Shown: positions 1 to 8,600 of the stretch, piece by piece
Layout of the letters: every line of letters starts with the position of its first letter
How positions within the stretch are numbered: the stretch's first letter is position 1
Assembly (NCBI GenBank): GCA_021809225.1
Contig: JAKBAL010000039.1
Coordinates: forward strand, 1-10,397
Direction of reading: 5' to 3'
Source of the DNA: Pseudomonadota bacterium
Lineage (GTDB): Bacteria > Pseudomonadota > Alphaproteobacteria > UBA9655
Length of the DNA: 10,397 nucleotides
The notes under the pieces: generated by a model
What the model was told of the DNA's origin: nothing
The model's database searches: none
The model's input: only the letters and a program-made list of their open reading frames with translations
Translations under genes and position numbers: made by a program

Positions 1-3000
1 ATAAAATAATGCGCAAAAGGAAAAACCCATTGTTTAATTGCACTGATAACCTTAAAATACTTTCCTAAAATACCATTGTGTTCGATTGCTGCTTTTAGAT
101 CTATGAGAGCGGCTTGAAGAGTTGGATCTGTAACTTTTATATCTAAGAAATCAGCAGAGTTAATATTTGCAATATATTTGGCTAATACGGTTTCATCATG
201 AAAACTTTGGATACAGTCATAGAGCATAACTATCGCTTCAAGGGCTCCTTCCATCTTTTCAAGAGTTCTTTTAAAGCTCTCTTGCACGTTATACCCTTTT
301 GTTATGTCATGCATTTTATAATTTATCTCTTTAATTTGGCTTTTAATGTTCCAATTCTGAAAATCAAGAGCCACATGAGATTTACCTTTTAGATTTTGAA
401 GATCTGCAATTTTTGTTTTTACGCCATTAATATACTTGTTAAATTCTCCTGAAATTTTCTTTTCAAATATCTCCAAATCCTTTAATTGTTCTTTTGTTTT
501 TTCAATAGTTTTTTTTATCTCTCCAAGCTCAGCTTGATCTGCTTTATATGTATTATACACGTTAGTCATTGCTTGAAGTGTATTAATAACGGGAGGAGCT
601 TTCTCTAAAAAATTTTTAAAGCTTTTGGATGCTTTTTGTTTCTTTTTTAACAGTTCTTCTCCACTGGCCAATTCTTTTATATTGTTTTCCTTCTCTCCTT
701 CAAGCTTCTTAATATCGCGCTCTAATTGGCTATCTATCTCCATCATGTGAAACCATGCTTCAAGATTAATATCTTCATTACCTAAATCCTTAATTCTTAT
801 AAATTCTTGTTGGAGTGCCGCTAATTTTTTACTATCCTCTTTTTGAATCTGATAGTCTTCATTAATCCATTGTGTTACTATAGCAATATCGTCTTGCCTT
901 GATAATTCTTTTTGATCGTCTATGATTTTCTTACGGTCATTTTCTTCTTTTTCGATATTAAGCTCGTTAAGAGCGTTTATAGAATTTTTTACTTCTTCAG
1001 ACAGTTCAGCTGATAAAGCTGCTGAGCTCCCAGACACCGCGAAGCTTTGCCCGATGTTAACACTAGAGCCTATTACTCCTCCTAGCATATTTGCAGTAGG
1101 CCCAAAGAGGCCTAACGGTTGGACTAGTGTATTGAGGCACCCAAGAAGCATTTTAAGGACAGATGCTTCTTGAAGTTCTTTCATCTTTTGATTAAGATCT
1201 TTTAATTGGCTTTGAGTTTTATTTTTACGGTCTTCAACTTCTCTTAATAATTCATCAATATGTTCATCTAACTTGCTGTTTGCTTTTTTAATTTCAGGTC
1301 CTAATTTTTCAATAAAAAAATGCGCTTCATTAATTTTATTGGAAATTGTGTCTTCATATTCTTTTTTAATAAAATCTATCTGTTTCATCTTTTCGAGGTT
1401 TTTGATTCCTTCGATAGCTGTTTTGGTTGTATCTAGAAACCCAGAAATGTCTCTAACAACAAGAGGCTCTGATCTAACTTTTAAAGAACGGATTTTGCTT
1501 AAAGCAGAAGTATATAAATAGTTAAGTACTTTGATTGGTGAAAGATCTGCCTGCACTTGTCGATTAAGGCCGTCTGCGTAATCTTCTAGCCTTTTAAGAA
1601 GTGATTCGTAATAAGGAAGAAAGTTTACTCCTTCTTTTAATGCGAGAAATTGTTCTTCTAGGTGTTTAAACTCTTGAATAAAACTGAACACGCTACTTTT
1701 TTTTTTAACTTCAGGGTGGTCCTCAAGCTTCTTTAAAAAGGATTTTAGAAGATCTTTTTGTGCCTGAATCATAATATTATGTTGATATTCAGGTTTCTCT
1801 AATTGGTTAATGCTTTCTCTCCAAAAAATCTTATAACCATTGAGAGCTTCGGGAACATTTATAGGATTCTGATGAGAGGGGCTCTCTTGATCACGACTAT
1901 TCTTATCTACGGGAGAAATTCCCAAACTAAGAGTAGGAAAGCTCTCTAAATTGCAGCTTTGAGATTTATGATGTCTCTGTTCAACCCATTCATTGCAAAC
2001 AATAAGATAACATTCCCCTACTAAAGTTGCTCGGGCCGAGCGCCCCCATGATCCTGGCAAAGCACCCTCTCCAGCATCTCCACTTTCTCCTTTATATCCA
2101 TCTTCACCTTTTTTTTGTATGCTTTCATTTTGAGAAATGTCAATTAACAATATATCACCACCTTGACCTTCTTTACCTCCTAGTCCTCCTTTTCCTCCAT
2201 TTCCTGCCTCTCCTGGAGGAACAGGGTCTTTGCAATAAATTTGCGACAGCCGATGAGCATAATCACTGGCCTCTCCGATTGGGGTGTCCTCTTCACTTAC
2301 CAACATTAAGTCAGCGTCCTGTCCATCTTTCCCCTTACCCCCCTTGCCGCCGTTTTGACCTTTTCCTCCCTTACCACCGCTAATTTCAATGTTTCCTTTT
2401 AAAATATCTAATATTAAATTAACGAATTTCTCTCCAATTCCAAAGAAATGGCCTCCGTTTTTACCAGGATTACCAGGCAAGCCATCTTCTCCATTAGCTC
2501 CGTTCCCATCTTTGCCATTTTGTGCTGAGGAAGGTATATGGTCTTCTCCATTTATGCCATTTAAGTTAACATTCCAGGTTCCTGCTGTTGATTGATCATA
2601 TTTCCAGTTAGGAGAGATCACTGTTACATTTCCACCTGGGATTGTCAGCGCTGCATCTAGCCATATCGTATGAAGGCCATATACACGAATATCTGTACTT
2701 CCGCCCATATTGGAAACTATCCCACTCATACTAGGAAAATATCCGTAAACAGAAAAGGTATTACCTTCTGTCTTAGTAAGAGATCCAACAGAATGAATCT
2801 TAGACAACTGATCTAGGTGTTTAATGAGGGGGTTCATCCCAGCAACCCAAACCGCAGGAGTGTATTGAACAGTTGTAGCGTTGAGGGTCTTAAAAAAATT
2901 TAGGTAATCTCCTCGACTTTTTATAGCGTGTAACTCATGCGTTGTATTTCTTTCAGGAGTATCTATAACATTAAGAGTTTTAACGGTTGAGTTAAGTATT

Positions 3001-5090
3001 TCGAATAGTTTATCAGATTGTTTTACCTTATCCATTTCTTCTTTACGCTTCTTGTCTAAAAAACTATGCCAGGATTGGGCACTCATTGCGTTAAGGGGTT
3101 GTTCTTTTATTATAGAGGCGTAATGGTATTCAATATTCTTTCCCACTCTCTCAACAACTTTTTGCAACTCTTCATTAAAAACAACAGAACATCTGCTGAC
3201 CTTATGCATGGTTTCAGGGGAAATAACTATCTTAAAAAGAGTGCTATTTTGACCTCTGTTATCAACAAAGTAAGGAGAAATAGACGGTGTACCCGTAATG
3301 AGATCAACATACGATTCAGCCTTTTCTTCCTCTGGAGCATCTTGAGAAGAATATCTATCTCCATTCTTCAGTTTTTTGAAAGATTTTATCCTATCTTGAG
3401 TCACTAAAGCTTCTACAAGCTTTTTAACAACTTCGGAAAGTCCAAGATCTTTGTCTGTCATTATGTTAGTAAGTTTGTTCTTAAGTTTTTTTAAGGGTTT
3501 TTCTGATTTAGTAATAATTAGTGAAGATCCCTTATGTAACTGAGCGATTCCTTCGTCCCCTATAAACGTGTTTAAATCGTTCATTAATTTTACAAAGCCT
3601 GCTGATCTTTCACCATACAAAGAAGCGTCTTCAACCACTAATGCAAATCTTATACTACTTGCGGAATCTCCTAATTGTTGCAGGAAAAAAGCTTTGCTAA
3701 TATCATAGTCAGCTCCCCTAGTGTCCCCTAAACCAGGGGTATCATAATAACATATTTTCTGCTGTTGCTTCCCAAAACCTGGCCATAGCAGTGGCTTAAA
3801 GGTTTTTGAAGCTACACCATGCCCAATTTCTGCTATAGGACTTCCTTCTACTTCAACTGCTGCTTCCCCACTGTCTTCATCTTCTTCCTCATTATTTACT
3901 ATTAATGTTTTTCCAGCTAGGTAGTTTAGAAAAGTACTTTTTCCAGCTCCAGTTCGTCCAAATAAGAGAACTATATTATCCTTACAAGGAATGTCTATAT
4001 TAGGATCTAGATAATTAGCCGAGATATTCCTCATAAGACCTTCGCAATCATACTGTTGCGTTAAGGTCGAATTTTGCGGAGAAAAATGAGAGACAGCTTT
4101 TACATTGTAGCAATTATCACCTATACAAGTACTCATATCTTTCACTTGGGATTCTCCTTTTACTCCCAAACTTTGTGAGGCTCTCAAGAGCAAGTAAATA
4201 GGAAGAAACTTGGGCGTAGCAAAAGCTGTTGTAGTTATAAGTGCCAGCTCTCCAAAATTCATTCCTCCCTCTGATTCAGCTGCGGGATCTTCATTAAGGC
4301 GAGACGGTATAAGCTTTTGTACATTAATGCTATCAACAATTCCTGCCCCTACAATCATTGTAAGTAACCCCAAACTCTTTAATAGCGAAGGGGTTTCTTC
4401 TCCCTCATAAAGATAGGCTGCATAGGACTTTAAATCATGCTTTAAATAAATTTGGTGCATATCATAAATATTCGATGCAAGCGTTGTTTCCCCGTCGATT
4501 TGCAAGATAACTCCTTCAGGCTTTCGGGAGACAACTTTACATGAAGAGCTTCTATACTTGAGCACTCTTGCTTGAAACAGAGCATCTAACCTCTGCTCCA
4601 AAGCTTCTCGAGTGGAATAGCGTTCTTTGCTATATCCAAATATATATGGGGCCGTAACACACCACTCCCCATTTTTCTTCCAATAAGGCGCATCAGCTTG
4701 AGGATCAAAATAAAGAGTTTTCTTGCCCTTTTTCCCTATACCTTCTTCTTTTGTATACTGAAGCTGTCTTTCTTGATCAAAAAGAGATATAGATCTTAAA
4801 GAGTCTGGATCAGCATCTTGATTGACAATAAATCGACCTGCTTCTAGCAATCCATTTTGAACATCTGTATCCGAAAAAGGGATCTCTTCAATAAGAGCCC
4901 TCCCTGGCTCATTAAATTTTTGGGAATTTCTTATTTCTTTAGCAGGTGTAGGACGCGGAAGTTTGGTCGTAGATCTTCCACTCACCCAATCTATAAAATC
5001 ATCGAACCTCCCTGCTTCAACTTTTGTAGAACAAGAAAACACAGAAACAGATGCGAGAAGAAGGTATTTATAAAATCTTGAATGTTTCAA
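1..5090 (-). CDS. Giant signal-peptide GTPase with collagen-like and coiled-coil regions (3' end outside window)
   Basis: A single open frame of 1,696 codons with no stop runs off the left edge. An in-frame TAA lies two codons before the TTG at 5088-5090, and the first in-frame ATG is over 200 codons later. The TTG has an AAGGA nine bases upstream and gives a signal peptide (basic KHSRFYK, hydrophobic LLLASVSVF, likely cut after V-E-A at residue 26). Hydrophobic stretches follow near 240-253 and 282-304. The GTPase domain has a P-loop GRTGAGKST at 378-386, DTPG at 450-453 and a weak G4 TKSE at 527-530. A probable switch I threonine lies in ASKTF. Residues 560-843 are partly beta-rich. Gly-X-Y-like blocks occupy about 844-1017. 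From about 1050 onward the chain is Lys/Glu-rich coiled coil, interrupted at 1311-1361 by a hydrophobic Gly/Ser-rich patch. I do not recognise the whole family. The G motifs are seen directly. Export, and a role as a host-directed effector or surface protein, are inferred. The C-terminus is unseen. Confidence 0.9.
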   Translation of the reverse strand, partial: MKHSRFYKYLLLASVSVFSCSTKVEAGRFDDFIDWVSGRSTTKLPRPTPAKEIRNSQKFNEPGRALIEEIPFSDTDVQNGLLEAGRFIVNQDADPDSLRSISLFDQERQLQYTKEEGIGKKGKKTLYFDPQADAPYWKKNGEWCVTAPYIFGYSKERYSTREALEQRLDALFQARVLKYRSSSCKVVSRKPEGVILQIDGETTLASNIYDMHQIYLKHDLKSYAAYLYEGEETPSLLKSLGLLTMIVGAGIVDSINVQKLIPSRLNEDPAAESEGGMNFGELALITTTAFATPKFLPIYLLLRASQSLGVKGESQVKDMSTCIGDNCYNVKAVSHFSPQNSTLTQQYDCEGLMRNISANYLDPNIDIPCKDNIVLLFGRTGAGKSTFLNYLAGKTLIVNNEEEDEDSGEAAVEVEGSPIAEIGHGVASKTFKPLLWPGFGKQQQKICYYDTPGLGDTRGADYDISKAFFLQQLGDSASSIRFALVVEDASLYGERSAGFVKLMNDLNTFIGDEGIAQLHKGSSLIITKSEKPLKKLKNKLTNIMTDKDLGLSEVVKKLVEALVTQDRIKSFKKLKNGDRYSSQDAPEEEKAESYVDLITGTPSISPYFVDNRGQNSTLFKIVISPETMHKVSRCSVVFNEELQKVVERVGKNIEYHYASIIKEQPLNAMSAQSWHSFLDKKRKEEMDKVKQSDKLFEILNSTVKTLNVIDTPERNTTHELHAIKSRGDYLNFFKTLNATTVQYTPAVWVAGMNPLIKHLDQLSKIHSVGSLTKTEGNTFSVYGYFPSMSGIVSNMGGSTDIRVYGLHTIWLDAALTIPGGNVTVISPNWKYDQSTAGTWNVNLNGINGEDHIPSSAQNGKDGNGANGEDGLPGNPGKNGGHFFGIGEKFVNLILDILKGNIEISGGKGGKGQNGGKGGKGKDGQDADLMLVSEEDTPIGEASDYAHRLSQIYCKDPVPPGEAGNGGKGGLGGKEGQGGDILLIDISQNESIQKKGEDGYKGESGDAGEGALPGSWGRSARATLVGECYLIVCNEWVEQRHHKSQSCNLESFPTLSLGISPVDKNSRDQESPSHQNPINVPEALNGYKIFWRESINQLEKPEYQHNIMIQAQKDLLKSFLKKLEDHPEVKKKSSVFSFIQEFKHLEEQFLALKEGVNFLPYYESLLKRLEDYADGLNRQVQADLSPIKVLNYLYTSALSKIRSLKVRSEPLVVRDISGFLDTTKTAIEGIKNLEKMKQIDFIKKEYEDTISNKINEAHFFIEKLGPEIKKANSKLDEHIDELLREVEDRKNKTQSQLKDLNQKMKELQEASVLKMLLGCLNTLVQPLGLFGPTANMLGGVIGSSVNIGQSFAVSGSSAALSAELSEEVKNSINALNELNIEKEENDRKKIIDDQKELSRQDDIAIVTQWINEDYQIQKEDSKKLAALQQEFIRIKDLGNEDINLEAWFHMMEIDSQLERDIKKLEGEKENNIKELASGEELLKKKQKASKSFKNFLEKAPPVINTLQAMTNVYNTYKADQAELGEIKKTIEKTKEQLKDLEIFEKKISGEFNKYINGVKTKIADLQNLKGKSHVALDFQNWNIKSQIKEINYKMHDITKGYNVQESFKRTLEKMEGALEAIVMLYDCIQSFHDETVLAKYIANINSADFLDIKVTDPTLQAALIDLKAAIEHNGILGKYFKVISAIKQWVFPFAHYF

Positions 5091-5099
5091 TTTTTATAT

Positions 5100-5104
5100 T
5101 CCTT
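5100..5104 (-). promoter_or_regulatory. Ribosome binding site deciding the TTG start of the giant GTPase gene
   Basis: Read on the minus strand this is AAGGA within AAAAAGGAA, nine bases before the TTG at 5088-5090. An in-frame TAA lies between the site and the start, so no earlier start is possible. No in-frame ATG exists for more than 200 codons, so this site fixes the unusual start codon. Confidence 0.7.
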
Positions 5105-5146
5105 TTTAATGAAAGTTTATGGAGTAAAAAATAATCTCATTAGGTT

Positions 5147-5169
5147 TAACATGTTATAAAATATTTTAT
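5147..5169. promoter_or_regulatory. Two adjacent AT-rich palindromes upstream of the giant GTPase gene
   Basis: TAACATGTTA (5147-5156) and ATAAAATATTTTAT (5156-5169) are each perfect palindromes and share one base. They lie 57-79 bases before the TTG start, where a promoter or operator would be expected. On the minus strand TTTCAC, 17 bases and TATTTT could form a weak sigma-70 promoter overlapping the second palindrome. In such AT-rich DNA, short palindromes arise by chance fairly often, so an operator role is only a suggestion. Confidence 0.3.
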
Positions 5170-5204
5170 TGATCTTACATGTGAAATCCTTCCATGAGCG
5201 CAAC

Positions 5205-5465
5205 TTAGGTATGAGTAGACGGTAATGACACCCAGTGAGAGAAGCTTGAAATTATGCACCATTTAAATCCAGGTATCGTCCCCCACCATCTTAGAAATAA
5301 GAAGAAAAGCAAAATAGAATGAGCAGCCATTTTCATAAACTCTTTGAAGGGTTTTTCAGAAAATTGGAATAACGTCCTTCGATATACAGTACTTAGAAAA
5401 ATTAGTGTTATGAATGAGAATCTTTCTTGATCGGAAGTAGATTTAGAAATATCTTTCTTTTTCAT
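5205..5465 (-). CDS. Possible small membrane protein, 86 aa, unrecognised
   Basis: The ATG at 5463-5465 is preceded by a purine-rich GGAGAGGGG eight bases upstream, a strong Shine-Dalgarno-like match, and the frame closes with TAA at 5205-5207. The product starts with a charged segment (MKKKDISKSTSDQERF). A hydrophobic stretch (FSFITLIFLSTVY) and a second one (AHSILLFFLFL followed by RWW) come next. One or two membrane segments are therefore possible. I do not recognise a family. It lies 114 bases upstream of the giant GTPase gene on the same strand and might share its transcript. It could also be a chance frame or a decayed gene end: the C-terminal tail is short and has no recognisable domain. 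Codon use is not distinctive enough to decide. Confidence 0.35.
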   Translation of the reverse strand: MKKKDISKSTSDQERFSFITLIFLSTVYRRTLFQFSEKPFKEFMKMAAHSILLFFLFLRWWGTIPGFKWCIISSFSHWVSLPSTHT

Positions 5466-5565
5466 ACCAATTTCCCCTCTCCCGTTGCAACAAACTCTCA
5501 GAAAAGTTTAGTTGAATTTAATGTAAGGATTGTCATTATTATCCTAATTCCTTAAGCTGGCTATC

Positions 5566-5614
5566 AGGCAAAACGCCTTAAACAGCCTTCTAAGGCGTTT
5601 TGCCTTAGTTTTTT
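5566..5614 (+). terminator. Strong nested-hairpin intrinsic terminator
   Basis: A perfect 15-base inverted repeat (5566-5580 with 5591-5605, loop of 10) is followed by TAG and TTTTTT. The right arm can also fold alone: CTAAGGC (5590-5596), loop GTTTT, GCCTTAG (5602-5608), then the T-run. The core CGCCTTA/TAAGGCG is flanked by AAAA and TTTT, so it could stop transcription from both sides. It sits just before the promoter of the LuxR/NB-ARC gene and would insulate it from read-through. No plus-strand gene ending here is visible, so what it terminates is unclear. It may block antisense transcription or be a leftover of a lost gene. Confidence 0.75.
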
Positions 5615-5642
5615 AATAAGCCTTTTATTTTAATGGTTTATG

Positions 5643-5666
5643 TGTTATACTAGGCGTTCTAGGGAG
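5643..5666 (+). promoter_or_regulatory. Extended -10 promoter and ribosome binding site of the LuxR/NB-ARC gene
   Basis: TG, one base, then TATACT (-10 at 5646-5651) forms an extended -10 element. The corresponding -35 position is poor (TTTTAT, 5623-5628), which is usual for extended -10 promoters. The start of transcription would be near 5658, giving a leader of only about 20 bases. AGGGAG (5661-5666) is the ribosome binding site, ten bases from the ATG at 5677. An out-of-frame ATG at 5673 lies closer to the site and overlaps the leader, which could slightly lower initiation. Confidence 0.5.
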
Positions 5667-5676
5667 TGAGTCATGT

Positions 5677-8600
5677 ATGCAAAAAGGAGAGTTTTCTTTT
5701 TTTCTTGAATCCTTAAAGACCATTAATGATATAAAGTTTACACCTAAAGAAATTGATATCATGGCTTGTATTCTTGGAGGACGGGGGAGAAAAGCAACAG
5801 GATCTCTTTTAACAATCTCGGAAAAAACAGTTGAAGCTCACATCCGTAATATATCACAAAAATTAGAATGCAATTCCCAAGAAACTATTCGAGAATACCT
5901 TGAAAAATCAAATAAATTTGCCGTTATTCGGTCTCGTTATCTAAATCTATTAGCTAACGCCTCATTTGAAAAGCACCTTCAAAAAGTCCATACACTGATA
6001 AAGAAGAGTGATCTGGCATGCTTTCTTATTTCTTGGCAAGAAATGCTATCACAAAAATCCTTTACAAATCAACTTGAAAAGCATCTCGCGCTTTCAGGGC
6101 TTAAAGTGATTGTTAAAGAAAATAATAAGTATAACTTTACTCCTTTTTCTCACTCCCAAGAAAATAACAATAAAACATATATTTACGTGATGCCTCACAC
6201 ACTTATGGCGTCATTTCCAGAAAAATACAATGAAGTCCTCGAAGAAATTAATGCGCTGACAAAAAAAACGTCACATCCTTCTATCTTACTTCTAGAAAAC
6301 AATGAAAAACTCCTTAATTTTTATAAAAAAAGTAAATATTTTGAATGTGTTTTTCTTAATGAAGAAGAAAATTATTATTTTCTATTTTTTAATTTGTTAC
6401 AAAAAATAGTTTCTCCTCCTCTCTTAAACGAAATTATTTCAAGCTTTAAAAAACAATATACACACATTTATGCAACGGCAGAAAAACATTCTTCTCAATC
6501 TGGAGAAGTGTCTAGTTCAATATCCAACTCATATATAGGTTCCCTCTCGTCTTTCTTCAGAGGAAGAAAAAAGTGGTTGCCTATCATGATAGCTATTACG
6601 TGGTTTGGGGGGCTTATCATTGTCTCCTTACCTTCTTTTAAAGTTGGGGTAGATCACAAAACGGCAGCTACAGAGCTGGCAAGAATTCAACCGGATTTGT
6701 GGGTTGCTGCAGAACGTGCTTACATCAGTCGACCCAAACTCCTTACACAAATAGACAATGCGCTTAAGGAGAACCATTCTATTCAAACAGTTGCTTTGAT
6801 GGGGGTAGGAGGTAGCGGAAAGACAACACTCGCACGCCAGTATGCTCAACAGAAAAACTCTTCTCTTATATGGGAAATTAATGCTGAAACAACAGAAAGC
6901 CTGCGCGAGTCATTTGAAAACTTAAGCGTGGCCCTTGCCAAAGCTAAGGAGGACCAAAAGATCCTCCAAGGATTGAAAGAGGTAAAAAATGCTGCAGAAA
7001 GAGAAGAAAAATTACTACAATTTGTAAAAAAATGCCTCCTATCTCTCCCAAGTTGGTTTTTAATTTATGACAACGTTGAAAAGATCGAGGAGATTAAAAG
7101 CTACTTCCCAGCCAATCCACTGACGTGGGGAAAAGGCAAAGTTATTATTACCACAAGAGATAACACAATGAGTAATAACCCTCTTGTACACCAAATCATT
7201 TTAATGCCTGAGTTAACACCTGAACAAAAATTAACACTTTTTCTCAAAATTATGGGCAAAGAGGAAAAATCACAAGATATCCTTTTTATTAAGGAAAAAG
7301 AATTCTTACAAGAAATTCCCTCTTTCCCTTTGGATGTTTCTATTGCTGCGTACTATCTAAAAACAACCAATATCCCCTATGAAAAATACCTAAGTCGTTT
7401 AAAACAAAGTAACAATGATTTTTACTCTATTCAAAAAAGTATTTTAAGAGACATGGGAGATTATACAGGGACGCGATATGGGATTATTCGTCTATCTTTA
7501 CAAGATATTATAGAAGCTGCTAAAGATTTCGAAGGACTCTTATTGCTTATTAGCTTGCTAGATTCTCAAGATATCCCCAGAGATTTACTCGATTTTTATA
7601 AAGATGAAATGGTTGTTGATAATTTTATTTATCATCTTAAAAAGCACTCTTTTATAACCAACGAAGGGTATTCATCTTCTCTAGGCTCAATTTTTTCGAT
7701 CCATCGTAGTACACAGGAAATAAGTACCTCATATCTTACAAAAACCCTAAATTTAGAAAAGAATCAGAAATTTATACAAGAAGTTTCAAATATTCTTGAA
7801 AATTATATAACTGATGTAATAAAAAAAGAAGACACTTCAAGAATGAAGCTTTTAATAAGTCATTGTGAAAGATTTTTAGCTTTTGATAATCTATTGAATG
7901 AAAGCATAAAGGGGACTATAGAAAGTAAATTAGGAGGTATTTACCTATATGTAGGTTATTATAAACAAGCCCAATTACTTCTTGAAAAAAGTCTTTTAAG
8001 TTTCAATAACCATGATAGTAAAAACTATAATAAAATTACTTGGACCCTAGAACATTTGGGAGAAGTTTATAATGATATAGGAAATTATGAAAAAGCAAGA
8101 GAAGTACTTGAACAAAGTCTCTTAATTTATAATAAGTATTTTCCTGATAAGTATGGTGAGATTGCTCATGCTGTAGAACGCTTAGGGAATGTTTATAATG
8201 GTATGGGGAATTACGAGAAAGCCAGAAATCTACTTGAACAAAGCCTCTCAATTTATAAGAAGTATTTTCCTGGGGATCATAATGGAGTGGCTCGTACTTT
8301 AGGGCGTTTAGGAAATGTTTATAGGGATTTAGGAGAGTTTGAAAAGGCAAAGGATTGTGATGAACAAAGTCTTGCAATTTATAAAAAGTATTTCCCTGAA
8401 AATCAGGTAAGAATTGCTCGGCAACTGTCAGGTTTAGGAAATATTTATAAATACCTAGGGAATTATCAAAAGGCTAAAGAATTTCTTGAGGAAAGCCTTA
8501 TAATTTATACAAAAGAACTGCCTCTTAACCACATTTACACGACTTGGGCTTTTATATTTTTAGGAAATGTTTATAAAGAACTAGGGGATTACGAGAAAGC

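Noticed and set aside
198..5081. Several plus-strand open frames of 60-120 codons (for example 922-1173, 2027-2383, 3066-3407, 4210-4410)
   Set aside because: They lie antisense to the continuous giant minus-strand gene, encode no recognisable domain, and are explained as shadows of its codons.
5034..5090. Lipoprotein signal (cysteine after VFS) in the giant GTPase
   Set aside because: The -2 position is Phe, which breaks the usual lipobox. Cleavage after V-E-A by signal peptidase I fits better, though a lipoprotein is not excluded.
6628..6849. 73-codon minus-strand open frame over the P-loop region
   Set aside because: Antisense to the NB-ARC domain, with no motif of its own.
8036..8377. 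113-codon minus-strand open frame
   Set aside because: It is antisense to the tandem TPR repeats. Its internal periodicity mirrors the 126-base repeat, so it is a shadow.
8044..8421. CRISPR-like direct repeats
   Set aside because: The spacing is regular, but the repeats are in-frame coding TPR units without spacers.
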